Position numbers and translations under genes: made by a program. Under the pieces are notes generated by a model. That model was not told the DNA's origin. It worked only from the letters and a program-made list of their open reading frames with translations, and ran no database searches. A DNA stretch of 64,000 bases from Tumebacillus algifaecis (GTDB taxonomy: Bacteria > Bacillota > Bacilli > Tumebacillales > Tumebacillaceae), in the NCBI RefSeq assembly GCF_002243515.1, contig NZ_CP022657.1:92001-156000 (forward strand), read 5' to 3'. Positions 45,454 to 56,633 of the stretch are shown piece after piece. Positions within the stretch are counted from its first letter, which is position 1. Every line of letters begins with the position of its first letter.

Positions 45454-46041
45454 TTGAAAACGCTGGTGATTTACACGCATCCTAACCATCAGAGCTTGAG
45501 TTATGCCTTTTTGCAAGAAGTCTTGCGCGGGTGCGAGGAGAATTCGAACATCGAAGCGGTGAAGGTACTGGATTTATATAAAGAGCAATTCAACCCGATC
45601 CTCGTGTTTAATGAAAACAAACGCCGAAGAGACATGCATGTGGACCCTGAATTTGCTGAGTACAGGGAGCAACTCCGATGGGCGGATAAGATCGTACTCG
45701 TTTATCCCATCTGGTGGGGGCGTCCCCCGGCTATGCTGATGGGGTTTATCGATCAAATGTTTGCTTCGGGATTCGCTTATCAGGAGCATGGCGGACTGCT
45801 TCCCGAAGGACTTTTAAAAGGAAAGTCGGTCGTTTGCATTTCCAGTATGAAGGGTCCAACCTTCTATCCATTATTCTGGTTGAACAATGCCCACAAAATC
45901 CTCATGAGGAAGGCGCTCTTCAACTATGTCGGCATCAAGCGAATAAAGTTCTTTGAATTTGGCAATATGGAAAGCCCGCGGGGAAGGCATCGGGAGAAGC
46001 TGGACAAAGTGTATCGGTACTTCAGAAAAATTGACCGTTAA
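45454..46041 (+). CDS. NAD(P)H-dependent flavin oxidoreductase (MdaB/YwrO-like)
   Basis: A 195-residue flavodoxin-fold reductase. The phosphate loop THPNHQSLSYAFL, the YPIWWGRPPAMLMGFIDQMF flavin contact and FAYQEHG loop are typical of quinone or nitro-reductases. The start is TTG 45454, six bases after GAGGTG. It is divergent from a MarR regulator, the usual arrangement for quinone- or oxidant-induced reductases. Confidence 0.9.
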   Translation: MKTLVIYTHPNHQSLSYAFLQEVLRGCEENSNIEAVKVLDLYKEQFNPILVFNENKRRRDMHVDPEFAEYREQLRWADKIVLVYPIWWGRPPAMLMGFIDQMFASGFAYQEHGGLLPEGLLKGKSVVCISSMKGPTFYPLFWLNNAHKILMRKALFNYVGIKRIKFFEFGNMESPRGRHREKLDKVYRYFRKIDR

Positions 46042-46089
46042 GGCAGGAAACTGCGTTTATCTGCAGGAAGTGGCTGAGATTCTAAAGGT

Positions 46090-46172
46090 GTACTTATCAT
46101 AAGTAGAGCATGTTTTTTGGTGCGGTTTAGAAAATAGAAGCCCGTAGGTCGAGAGGAGTCGGCCTACGGGCT
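46090..46172 (+). repeat. rlmH 3'-end repeat, copy at 46090, with terminator
   Basis: GTACTTATCATAAGTAGA, then GCATGTTTTTTGGTGCGG and the hairpin GCCCGTAGGTCGA.../GGCCTACGGGC, as at 42182-42268. Confidence 0.78.
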
Positions 46173-46281
46173 TGTTTGGTTCATTCCACGCGAACGCGAG
46201 CACCATGGAGAAGTCCCACGCACAAAGATCAGACAGGGAAATCGACCCGCTCAGATCAGTTTTGTCTTTCCAGATGCGATC

Positions 46282-47082
46282 TTATGAAGTCTTGAAGAAG
46301 GTCGAGAATGCTTTACCCAGCTCATCAGCACTCTCGGAGATCAGGAACAAGACATACTTTCCGTTTGTAATAATCTTGTAGTTTTTGGCGTTCTCGTATT
46401 GGTCTGGAAGGTAGAATTCAAATTGCTTCTGGACGACGGTTGCGCGCTTTTCGATCGCGAGTTTGACAGTCGCAATCTCTTTTTCATCTTTCACTTTGAA
46501 AATTGCGATTTCGTTGGTCTTCACGTTCATCAGGGGATAACGGACTGTGAATTCTTCCAGCAGGGCCGGATCGAGACCGTAGGTGTCTTTCAGCTGGTCG
46601 ATCTTCATCTCGATGAGCATCGGTTGTTTGACTCGCTCCAACATCTCGTCTGCCATTTCCTTGACGGACGGCTTGGTTTCGACAGCGGGCTCCTTGCTCG
46701 CACCGGGGTCTTTGCTAGGAGGTTGCTCCTTGCCTGGGGCCGGGTCTTTGCTTGGAGTTTGCCCTTTGTTTGGAGCTTGCTCCTTGTTGGGCGCTGGTTT
46801 CTGTTGCTTGTCCTTGTTCGCGACAGGCTCCTTGCCAGGCACTGGTGTTGGGGTCGGTTTTGCTTCTGTACCAGGTGCAGCGTCCACGCTGGGAGCTTCA
46901 GTGTCAGGGCTCGATTCCTTTTCTGGAGCTGTTTCGGTGTTAGGGTTAGCTTCGGCGCTCGGGGAACCGTCATTTGTCACTGTTTCCTGATTGTTGACCG
47001 CTTCTTCCTTGCTGGAACAAGCGCTGAGCAGACCCGCTGTCAAAGTTGTAGCTACGAGGAGGGCAATCGCTTTCGATTTCAT
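46282..47082 (-). CDS. DUF4358-type lipoprotein with Pro/Lys-rich spacer
   Basis: A lipoprotein of about 266 residues: signal peptide with lipobox LLSACS, then a low-complexity spacer of Pro, Lys, Glu and Ala with repeated PxKxPAPxKE units (about residues 25-140), then a DUF4358 domain ending in GKAFSTFFKTS. ATG 47082 has AAAGGAG nine bases before. It is the third gene of an operon with DHHW and MBOAT proteins, a set linked to O-acylation of surface polymers; its part is unknown. Confidence 0.85.
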   Translation of the reverse strand: MKSKAIALLVATTLTAGLLSACSSKEEAVNNQETVTNDGSPSAEANPNTETAPEKESSPDTEAPSVDAAPGTEAKPTPTPVPGKEPVANKDKQQKPAPNKEQAPNKGQTPSKDPAPGKEQPPSKDPGASKEPAVETKPSVKEMADEMLERVKQPMLIEMKIDQLKDTYGLDPALLEEFTVRYPLMNVKTNEIAIFKVKDEKEIATVKLAIEKRATVVQKQFEFYLPDQYENAKNYKIITNGKYVLFLISESADELGKAFSTFFKTS

Positions 47083-47100
47083 TGAGTTCATTCTCCTTTA

Positions 47101-48246
47101 CTAGTCATCTACTTTCAAGATGGCAGTGTTCTCGACAAAGGTGGCGGTATTGAAGAGCAACAGCACATTTTGAATGCCGTTGTCGGCCAAATAATCGCTG
47201 ATGTTGCCGTTATAGTACCGAATGTCGATTACATGAATGTCCGGTATGTGGAGGGCGAGGAATGGGATCACGCTATGTGCGTAGGAGTCCTTGATGACCA
47301 ACAGATTCTCTTGTCTAATCGCTTTTTGCTCGAGCTGACTTGTGATCCTCATCAAGGCATGGACCCCACCGAGGAAGTACGAGTATTGATCCTTCTTCTT
47401 CAGAGCACGAGCATCGTACAGGCTTGTGAATGTCTCATCTGTATCGGCGATGTACATCTCGGTCGCGACAGGTGTTGATGGCGTATAGACTTGAATCGAA
47501 TCAGGAGTTACGCCAGTGAATTGACCCCGGGTATGGTAGCTTCCAAGGAACGACTCGCTAACCGTTCGAATCTGGAAGTCCTGCTGAGCGATCGGTTGCC
47601 AGCCCATCTGCTGGGCATAGGCCGCATAAGCCAAGTAAGCCCCGTATGTCGTCCAATGATGATCGGTCCGATAGTAAATCGGTTCGGAAGCGTGCGGAGT
47701 CAGGAAGTCAAAGCCGTTCAAAAACGAGACGCTGCCCTGAACATACTTAGCAACCGATTGATTGACCTGATCGAGCGGGTATACGGGAGCGAGCCAAGGC
47801 AAACGATTCGCGTACAGTCCAACCGATGTTGGCGCAAGCATGAGAGTGACGTTCGTTTCGGGGTGGCGATCGGCGAATCTCGTCACCGCTTCCCCATATT
47901 GCTGAACCTTTGCCGCATCAGGTGTTGCAAACTTTTCGAACAGATAGCCGTCTTTCCCCAGATAAATCCCGTTGTTTTCTTGCTGTAGGCGGAGTTGCTC
48001 AACGGCAGATTTGACCAACACCCATCTGTCCCGGAACGGAAAGTGATCGGTTACGAATCGCTCCGCCTCTTCCGCATATTTCTTGGACCAAACGCTTTCC
48101 CATGACAGTTGGGGGACCTTTTGCAAATAGCGGTTTTCAAGATCGGAGAACTGCTGCAGGGGCAGAAAGAAAAAAGTGAGGGGGAGGAGATAGAGCGTTC
48201 CAATAAACCCTCCGACCAATAATCGATCAGTCCACCGTTTCATCAA
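47101..48246 (-). CDS. DHHW family protein (AlgJ/AlgX-like)
   Basis: A 381-residue protein with one N-terminal membrane anchor (LLVGGFIGTLYLLPLTFFFL) and an SGNH-like outer domain bearing the family motif YRTDHHWTTYGAY, plus LVIKDSYAHS. Relatives hand acyl groups to polysaccharides at the cell surface together with an MBOAT protein. It starts 18 bases after the MBOAT stop. GGAGGTGAT precedes the ATG. Confidence 0.9.
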   Translation of the reverse strand: MMKRWTDRLLVGGFIGTLYLLPLTFFFLPLQQFSDLENRYLQKVPQLSWESVWSKKYAEEAERFVTDHFPFRDRWVLVKSAVEQLRLQQENNGIYLGKDGYLFEKFATPDAAKVQQYGEAVTRFADRHPETNVTLMLAPTSVGLYANRLPWLAPVYPLDQVNQSVAKYVQGSVSFLNGFDFLTPHASEPIYYRTDHHWTTYGAYLAYAAYAQQMGWQPIAQQDFQIRTVSESFLGSYHTRGQFTGVTPDSIQVYTPSTPVATEMYIADTDETFTSLYDARALKKKDQYSYFLGGVHALMRITSQLEQKAIRQENLLVIKDSYAHSVIPFLALHIPDIHVIDIRYYNGNISDYLADNGIQNVLLLFNTATFVENTAILKVDD

Positions 48247-48264
48247 CGATCACCTCCTGACTGG

Positions 48265-49650
48265 TTAGAACCGGAAGTATAAGAAGGGGTTGAATGTCGA
48301 GTCTACCAAGTAGGCGACCGATAGGAACAAGAGCAATCCATACCAAGGCACGGCCAGCAACGATCGGATGCTATTGCTTGTTGGCTGCTTATGAGGTAAC
48401 GAGGCGATGACCAGCACGAGCAACAAGATCGCGTTCGTATACGTGAGGTAAAGAGTCGTGTTCTCCCACAGAGGCTGTTGATTGAGCCCGATCATCGCTT
48501 GCAGATAGTGCAGCACTATGGGAAGTTGATCGAAGGCGAACAATACCCATCCAACAAGAATCAGCAAAAGCGCATACACATGTCGCACCCAGCGTGGCAG
48601 ACGCTTCAGCAACTGCAAGCCCCACCATTTTTCAAACAGCAGTATCACACCGAAGTAGAGCCCCCACAACATGAAATTCCAGCTGGCCCCATGCCAGATC
48701 CCAGTAAGCAACCAGACGATGAGAATGTTGCGCATTTGAATCCAAAGTCCCCGACGATTGCCGCCCAACGGGATGTATACGTAGGTGCGAAACCAACTGC
48801 CCAGGGAGATATGCCATCGCCGCCAAAAATCGGTGATGCTCTGCGCGCGATAAGGCGAATCGAAGTTCTCCTTGAATCGGAAGCCGAACATGAGGCCGAG
48901 GCCAATCGCCATGTCGGAATACCCGCTAAAGTCGAAGTAGATCTGAAAAGCAAAAGCGATGATGCCAAGCCAAGCGGTGAACATGGGCAGCGCATCAGGA
49001 GGCGTGCTCGATATGGTGTGCCAGAGCAGTCCAATGTTATTGGCAAGCAAGACTTTTTTCGCCAGCCCGATAATGAAGCGCCGGATGCCCTCCGCGAACA
49101 TCTCCAGATTGACCGAGCGCTTGTTCAGTTGCTCGGCAAGCGAATTGTACTGAACGATGGGGCCAGCTACCAATTGCGGAAACAAGGCAACATAAGTAGC
49201 GAAGTCAAGCCAATTGCGCTGCGCTTTTGCAGTACCTCGATACACGTCGATGATGTAGGAGATCGATTGAAACGTGTAAAATGAGATTCCGATCGGGAGC
49301 GGCAAGTCGGTCAGCGGAATGTCAGTGCCGAGCAGTTGATTCACATTCTGGATGAGAAAGTCGGCATATTTGAAATACGACAAGACCCCGAGGTTCATGA
49401 CGACAGAACAGACCACGATCCATTTGCGTTGAATCTGATTCCACTTCGGGCTGCCAAGGAGCTGGCCGAAGCTGTAATCCATCAGGGTGGACAGCAACAG
49501 CAAGACGATGTAAACTGGCTCACCCCATGCGTAGAAGACGAGACTGGACAGAAACAGGACGAGATTTTTGACTCGCCCTGGTGAAACGTAGTACAGAGCG
49601 AGGACGGCCGGCAGGAACAAGAACAGAAACAGCAGACTGCTAAATACCAT
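48265..49650 (-). CDS. MBOAT family O-acyltransferase (AlgI-like)
   Basis: A 461-residue multi-spanning protein moving acyl (acetyl) groups across the membrane for polysaccharide O-acylation. MBOAT signature segments are visible: FQIYFDFSGYSDMAIGLG, TDFWRRWHISLGSWFRTYVY and the catalytic-His region LLTGIWHGASWNFMLWG. It heads the - strand operon with DHHW and DUF4358 proteins. The polymer is not indicated here. Confidence 0.95.
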   Translation of the reverse strand: MVFSSLLFLFLFLPAVLALYYVSPGRVKNLVLFLSSLVFYAWGEPVYIVLLLLSTLMDYSFGQLLGSPKWNQIQRKWIVVCSVVMNLGVLSYFKYADFLIQNVNQLLGTDIPLTDLPLPIGISFYTFQSISYIIDVYRGTAKAQRNWLDFATYVALFPQLVAGPIVQYNSLAEQLNKRSVNLEMFAEGIRRFIIGLAKKVLLANNIGLLWHTISSTPPDALPMFTAWLGIIAFAFQIYFDFSGYSDMAIGLGLMFGFRFKENFDSPYRAQSITDFWRRWHISLGSWFRTYVYIPLGGNRRGLWIQMRNILIVWLLTGIWHGASWNFMLWGLYFGVILLFEKWWGLQLLKRLPRWVRHVYALLLILVGWVLFAFDQLPIVLHYLQAMIGLNQQPLWENTTLYLTYTNAILLLVLVIASLPHKQPTSNSIRSLLAVPWYGLLLFLSVAYLVDSTFNPFLYFRF

Positions 49651-49970
49651 GGCCGGTTACATATACACGACGAAGTTGTCGCAGGCTTGTTTTTTCATCC
49701 GGTATACTCTCCTGATGCAGTATGAAGGTTGACACGTCTGATAACGGATACTGAAGGCGACTCTATAGAAAATGATGCATAATCCTTCCATAAAGTTTCA
49801 TTGTGTATATATTTTTTGGACTTTACTAATGGGTACCGAAATATTGAATAGGGTATGCAAACAAGAAATTGCACGGATGGTTTGCGAAAGAAAGCGTTCG
49901 TTTCGTTGCGAAATGGCAGAGCAAGAAACGGCTTAGAGAAGAGTGACCTTGGGGACGAGGGGATTCAACT
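49651..49970. other. Intergenic region, nothing recognised
   Basis: Upstream region of the MBOAT operon. Neither a convincing promoter nor a gene was identified. Confidence 0.4.
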
Positions 49971-50198
49971 GTGAGTGGGGAAGAAAGGAACGCAAAGGCA
50001 AGGCGTGTGTTTCCGAAAGAGGTGGATGTCCATTACCTCGATCAGGTTGCGGAGCAGGGATTTGAGACGTTCCAGGCTTGCCTCATCAACGAGAAAGTGA
50101 TTCTCCAAGTTGCGAGGAAATCGCAAGGAACGGTCGGACGATTTCTCCATCAACTGGTGGACATTAGGTGCAATCAATTATCGGATAATATAGAGTAG
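49971..50198 (+). CDS. Small hypothetical protein
   Basis: A 75-residue charged product (EVDVHYLDQVAEQGFETFQACLIN) starting GTG 49971. It has no clear ribosome site and no recognised family, so it may be spurious, but its amino-acid composition looks protein-like. Confidence 0.4.
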   Translation: MSGEERNAKARRVFPKEVDVHYLDQVAEQGFETFQACLINEKVILQVARKSQGTVGRFLHQLVDIRCNQLSDNIE

Positions 50199-50304
50199 CG
50201 GAAACATAAATAATTTATTAAAGATTTATCGTTGACATTATTGTGTTATATTTTGTATTATTACAAATAAAGAAATATACAAAATACTAAGAGGTGATTT
50301 TATA

Positions 50305-50742
50305 ATGAAAAAAGCAACGATGATCTTGGTTTCCGCCCTTGCGTTGACGATGGCACCGATGACCGCGATGGCAGCACCGCAAGATGCAAAGGCTGCGGTC
50401 GTGACCACGGACGGCGTAGTAAATCTGGACTTCTTCTGCCAAGGATGGTCTACATCAACTTCCATGTTCTTGACGTTTGACTTCAATCCGTATACGGATT
50501 ACTCGAAGAGCTTCTACGTCTCGGGCTACCAGGGCCCGGCCAATGGAGATACGCTGGCACCGAAAGTACGTTATGACTTGGTCAACACGGCCAACAATCT
50601 GACGGTTGCCACATTCACCGTAAACGGCACGGGTAGCTTTAGCAACGTGTTCTCACTTGTCGGACCGGGCTCGTATCGTGTAAAAGCGACAGTGATCACC
50701 GGCACGGGCACGTATGCCGGCGGCTGGATGCAAGTGAACTAA
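50305..50742 (+). CDS. Secreted hypothetical protein
   Basis: A 145-residue protein with a clear signal peptide (KKATMILVSALALTMAPMTAMA, cleavage likely after AMA-AP) and a beta-rich mature part with Gly/Thr turns. There are no known domains. AAGAGGTGAT precedes ATG 50305, and the upstream sequence is very AT-rich. A strong terminator follows. Confidence 0.75.
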   Translation: MKKATMILVSALALTMAPMTAMAAPQDAKAAVVTTDGVVNLDFFCQGWSTSTSMFLTFDFNPYTDYSKSFYVSGYQGPANGDTLAPKVRYDLVNTANNLTVATFTVNGTGSFSNVFSLVGPGSYRVKATVITGTGTYAGGWMQVN

Positions 50743-50829
50743 GCAGATCTGGAACGCAAAGAAAGCACCTTCGAGATGAACATATCTCTGTCATGTGGAC
50801 AGTGGATAAAAAGCACCTTTTGCTAAATG

Positions 50830-50875
50830 AAACGACCTGAGTCCGGCATTCGTCGGACTCAGGTCGTTTCGTTTT
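50830..50875. terminator. Strong bidirectional terminator
   Basis: Sixteen-base arms AAACGACCTGAGTCCG and CGGACTCAGGTCGTTT with T-runs on both sides, between the secreted protein and the converging aldo/keto reductase. Confidence 0.85.
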
Positions 50876-50896
50876 TCTCTGCGATCTTGTCAATCC

Positions 50897-51736
50897 TTAA
50901 AAATCAAAATTGTCCGGGTCAGGGCCAACACGACGATTCTGGTTCAAATTATCAATCTGCTGCATCTCTGCAGGTGTGAGTTCAAAATCGAAGACGGATG
51001 CATTCTCCACGATGCGATTTTCTTTGATCGATTTCGGGATGGTGATGACTTCGTTTTGCAAATCCCAACGCAGAATGATTTGGGCGATCGATTTGCGGTG
51101 GTTGTCAGCAATTTCTTGTAAGACCGGATTGTCGAGCAATTGGCCTTGCATGAGCGGAGACCATGCTTCCAATTGGATGTCCTGTTGCTTGCAATACGCA
51201 TGAAGTTCCTTTTGAGTCAACATCGGGTGGTATTCCACTTGGTTGATCATCGGTTTGATCTCCGCATCTTTCAGCAAGTCTTCAAGGTGATGGATTTGAA
51301 AATTGCTGACCCCAATTGCTTTGACGCGCCCTTCTTTATACAGGGTTTCGAGCGCTCGCCAGGCGTCTTTATATTTGCCTTGTACCGGCCAGTGGATGAG
51401 GTAGAGATCTAAGTACTCCAATCCGAGTTTTTGTAAGCTCGCCTCATAGGCTTTGAGTGTCGAATCGTAGCCGAGATCGGAATTCCAAACTTTCGACGTG
51501 ATAAAGAGATCTTCGCGAGTGATTCCGGTTGCTTGTATCCCTTCGCGAATGCCTTGTCCGACTCCCGACTCATTTGCGTAGATCGCTGCCGTATCCACGC
51601 TGCGATACCCATGTTGAATCGCGGTTTTCACCGCGTTGACGAGTTCAGAGCCTTCCTCTACTTTGAATACACCAAGGCCCAGCCAAGGCATTTTTACACC
51701 GTTAGACAAAGTGGTTGTTGATTGTGTGATGTTCAT
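50897..51736 (-). CDS. Aldo/keto reductase
   Basis: A 279-residue NADPH-dependent AKR with the GYRSVDTAAIYANE motif (catalytic Asp and Tyr), LYLIHWP (active-site His), GVSNF and IPKSIKENRI (cofactor site). It resembles the Bacillus YvgN/YtbE group that reduces glyoxals and aldehydes. ATG 51736 with GGAGG upstream; the longer frame is leader. A truncated MFS gene lies upstream. Confidence 0.93.
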   Translation of the reverse strand: MNITQSTTTLSNGVKMPWLGLGVFKVEEGSELVNAVKTAIQHGYRSVDTAAIYANESGVGQGIREGIQATGITREDLFITSKVWNSDLGYDSTLKAYEASLQKLGLEYLDLYLIHWPVQGKYKDAWRALETLYKEGRVKAIGVSNFQIHHLEDLLKDAEIKPMINQVEYHPMLTQKELHAYCKQQDIQLEAWSPLMQGQLLDNPVLQEIADNHRKSIAQIILRWDLQNEVITIPKSIKENRIVENASVFDFELTPAEMQQIDNLNQNRRVGPDPDNFDF

Positions 51737-51784
51737 TCTTAAAGCGACCTCCATTTTATGATTTCATCCTGCTGTCATACAAAT

Positions 51785-52245
51785 CTACGTGTTTCGCTCC
51801 AAAGATCGGCTCCATCCGGTAAGCACAACGGCGCACAGCACCATGAGTCCCCCGACCCAAGGCGTATGGATGAGCCCGATCGAATCGGTGATCACCCCGC
51901 CAAAATAGGCACCAAATGCAATGCCGGCGTTGAACGCTGCGATGTTCAGGGCAGAAGCAACGTCGACTCCGCTAGGCACAAATCGCTCTGCTAACTGCAC
52001 CACATAAAGTTGCAGGCCGGGCACATTCATAAAAGCGAACAACCCCATGAGGATGATCGTCAGCAGGCCCGCAGCTTTATAAGGTGCCGTGAAGGTGAGG
52101 GCGAAGAGGACAATGGCTTGTATAAGAAACATGTAGAACAACGCTCGAATCGGATTTCTGTTCGACACTTTCCCGCCGATCACGTTGCCGATCGCAATGG
52201 CAATGCCGTAGACGAGTAAAAGGATTGTCACCGTTGTCGCCTGAT
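51785..52245 (-). pseudogene. C-terminal fragment of an MFS transporter
   Basis: About 150 residues with four or five membrane helices (TILLLVYGIAIAIGNVIGGKVSN, NIAAFNAGIAFGAYFGGV), the C-terminal half of a drug-efflux MFS protein of the AraJ/YdhP kind. The N-terminal half is missing: the frame is cut at about 52240, where it meets a fragment of an HxlR regulator read on the other strand. Confidence 0.78.
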
Positions 52246-52479
52246 GCCGGGCATTACTCAAAAAATGTTGACTCAGCAATTACGGGAATTGGAGGAAGAC
52301 GGGATCATCAATCGCATCACCTATAATCAAGTCCCACCCAAAGTAGAATATGAGCTCACTGAGTATGGATGGGGATTGGATCACATCTTAAACGCCCTCT
52401 GCTCATGGGGGAGAACCATATTATCAAGGTGTATGGGGATAAGAAGGCGATGTTGGAGGATAGTATTTTGAATCAGTAA
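52241..52479 (+). pseudogene. C-terminal fragment of an HxlR family regulator
   Basis: Reads PGITQKMLTQQLRELEEDG, YELTEYGWGLDHILNALCSWG, typical of HxlR, then a +1 shift within a G-run and continues ENHIIKVYGDKKAMLED to a stop at 52477. The DNA-binding N-terminal part is missing. MFS and HxlR genes are often divergent, so a deletion across their shared promoter would explain this joint. Confidence 0.75.
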
Positions 52480-52672
52480 GATCAAGTAGGAAGTCATATG
52501 GGAGTTAAACCGTCGGAAGGAACAGGTGAAGCTTCTGGATGGAAAAGAGTTGAAGGTCATGTAGCACGAATCGTTAAAGCTGTTGACGGTGACACCGGAG
52601 CTAAGAACGCGGTCATACTTTTGAATGTGAAGAAATAGAAGTTGAACAAACATGCGATAAAGTTGACATGAT
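52480..52672. other. Short region with a possible gene remnant
   Basis: A broken frame (RRKEQVKLLDGKELKVM, stop, HESLKLLTVTPELRTRSYF) looks protein-like but is not recognised. Confidence 0.3.
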
Positions 52673-52836
52673 GTGCCGTATCATAAGCATTTGAGAAATG
52701 AGTCGTTAAGAGGAGACCGCGCCAATTTGACCGTATGGTTGGCTGCGGTCTTTTCGCGATTGAGGGTTTTTACGTTGGATTCCTATCTGGAGGTTGGTGT
52801 TGTCGAGCTTGTGTTGCGAGGTCAGGGTGATGTCAT
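52673..52836 (+). repeat. rlmH 3'-end repeat, copy at 52673, with terminator
   Basis: GTGCCGTATCATAAGCAT, then TTGAGAAATGAGTCGTTAAG and a hairpin at 52713-52754 (GACCGCGCCAA...TTGGCTGCGGTC), and the VELVLRGQGDV-like tail. It is collinear with copies at 14522 and 37971. Confidence 0.82.
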
Positions 52837-52912
52837 GCCAACGCGCCATTTGTGCAGGTTGATGGAGGTCTATTTGAATCGGCTGAGCATGAAGAGCAGA
52901 GCATATAATAAT

Positions 52913-52938
52913 CGATAATTATTTATTGTGAAACGATA
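52913..52938 (+). promoter_or_regulatory. Conserved element upstream of the second DUF2975/HTH pair
   Basis: Same 26-base block as 23614-23639 with one change. Confidence 0.5.
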
Positions 52939-52985
52939 AATCGCATGATAGAATAATGTTGCAATCACTAATGGAGGTGCTTTTT

Positions 52986-53468
52986 GTGAAACGAGGAACA
53001 ACACTCTTTTTAAAGGTAGCTGTTATTCTTATCGGAATCCCAGTTCTTGCTATGTGCATATTTTTGCTGCCTGAGATCGCGAATTATGCGGCAGAATTGT
53101 ATCCGGAAATTTCCTATATGAAATATTACGTTTTACTCGATTTGTACGCAACGGCGATACCTTTTTACTTCGCTCTGTATCAGTCATTTAAACTATTGAT
53201 ATACATTGACAGGAATAAGGCCTTTTCGGAATTATCTGTACAGGCTTTGAAAAAAATAAAACAATGTGCAATCACATTCAGTGGCTTATATGTGGTCGGT
53301 ATGCCATTCATCTATCTCATTGCGGAGAAAGACGATGCCCCAGGTATCATCGTTATCGGAATGGTCATGATTTTTGCCTCGATGGTAATTGCCGTTTTTG
53401 CTGCTGTTCTCCAAAGACTTTTAAAAGAAGCTATTGATATAAAAGCAGAAAATGACTTAACGGTCTGA
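52986..53468 (+). CDS. DUF2975 family membrane protein, second copy
   Basis: A 160-residue paralog of 23688-24167 with the same four-helix layout and C-terminal end (AIDIKAENDLTV), but clearly diverged in the middle. The start is GTG 52986 with GGAGG eight bases upstream, by analogy with the first copy. It is followed after 10 bases by the HTH gene. Confidence 0.83.
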   Translation: MKRGTTLFLKVAVILIGIPVLAMCIFLLPEIANYAAELYPEISYMKYYVLLDLYATAIPFYFALYQSFKLLIYIDRNKAFSELSVQALKKIKQCAITFSGLYVVGMPFIYLIAEKDDAPGIIVIGMVMIFASMVIAVFAAVLQRLLKEAIDIKAENDLTV

Positions 53469-53478
53469 GGTGAATAAC

Positions 53479-53694
53479 ATGGCAATAATAATCAATATTG
53501 ATGTGATGCTGGCGAAAAGGAAAATGAGCGTAACAGAACTTTCGGAGAGGGTTGGAATCACAATGGCTAACCTTTCGATCTTGAAAAATGGAAAGGCAAA
53601 AGCAATTAGGCTTTCAACTTTAGAGGCAATTTGCAAAGCATTAGAATGTCAACCGGGGGATATTTTAGAGTACAAAATGGAAGATGATACGTAA
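53479..53694 (+). CDS. Small Xre-family regulator, second copy
   Basis: A 71-residue HTH protein, nearly identical in DNA to 24178-24402 except at the 3' end. Its stop codon lies inside the target duplication (GTAAGGG) of the IS21 element, so the insertion happened exactly at the end of the gene and left it intact. Confidence 0.87.
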   Translation: MAIIINIDVMLAKRKMSVTELSERVGITMANLSILKNGKAKAIRLSTLEAICKALECQPGDILEYKMEDDT

Positions 53695-53765
53695 GGGTGT
53701 GTTTCGCAACTGAAAAGTGCAGAGTATCGCGGCCATTTTGTGCATAGCACCGCCAACATCGAAAT

Positions 53766-55990
<2,225 letters not shown>

Positions 55991-56151
55991 CCTCTCGATC
56001 CCCCTTGGTCGTCGCAAACCGTAGGGTAAGTTAGTAGATCGATGTTGGCAAGTGCTTTTTTTATGCCAAAATGTCGCGGGCAAAGTCTGCACTTTTACGC
56101 CGCGACATTCTGCAATTTCATTATGCGATAAACAGTAAGGGGTCAATATGG

Positions 56152-56182
56152 AAAATAGGGTGGGGCTTCCCACCCTATTTTG
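56152..56182. terminator. Hairpin next to the IS21 end
   Basis: Arms AAAATAGGGTGGG and CCCACCCTATTTT. It lies downstream of the RidA gene on the - strand and may be its terminator. Confidence 0.7.
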
Positions 56183-56198
56183 GCTGCGAATCGTAGTC

Positions 56199-56597
56199 TT
56201 AGACTCTAGCTGCCCATATTTCAACTTCGATTCTGATTTCTGGTAATCCTAATTCAGAAAGATAACCAATCGTCATTGCCGGATAATTTTGCCCAAACAA
56301 TTTCTCCCACTCTGTGTTCAAATAATACCAATCAATTTTTTGGGTAGCCCAAATGTTTACTTTGATAATATGTTCCGCTGTTAATTCCTCAGACTGTAGC
56401 ACAGCTTGGATATTGTCAAAAGTATTCTTGATCTGTTCGTTCATATCATCGGGAAGCTCACCATTCTGATCAACCCCGATTTGACCAGAAGCAACGTACA
56501 GCTCGGAATTCCTCGGAATTTTGGTGATATGTGTGTACTTACCGACTGGACTATACATATCGACTGGGTTTTTTCTAGTTATTTTGGAGTTTTCCAT
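56199..56597 (-). CDS. RidA family protein
   Basis: A 132-residue RidA/YjgF-type protein that removes reactive enamine/imine intermediates, or a relative with another small-molecule role. The pattern LYVASGQIGVDQNGELPDDMNEQ, then NIQAVLQSEELTAEHIIKVNIWAT, and the C-terminal strand RIEVEIWAARV fit the family. The conserved Arg that binds the substrate carboxylate is likely in EIRIEVE. ATG 56597 with GAGGTT upstream. Confidence 0.85.
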   Translation of the reverse strand: MENSKITRKNPVDMYSPVGKYTHITKIPRNSELYVASGQIGVDQNGELPDDMNEQIKNTFDNIQAVLQSEELTAEHIIKVNIWATQKIDWYYLNTEWEKLFGQNYPAMTIGYLSELGLPEIRIEVEIWAARV

Positions 56598-56633
56598 TAA
56601 TAAGAACCTCGCATTCTGGAGATTTTCTGGCAT

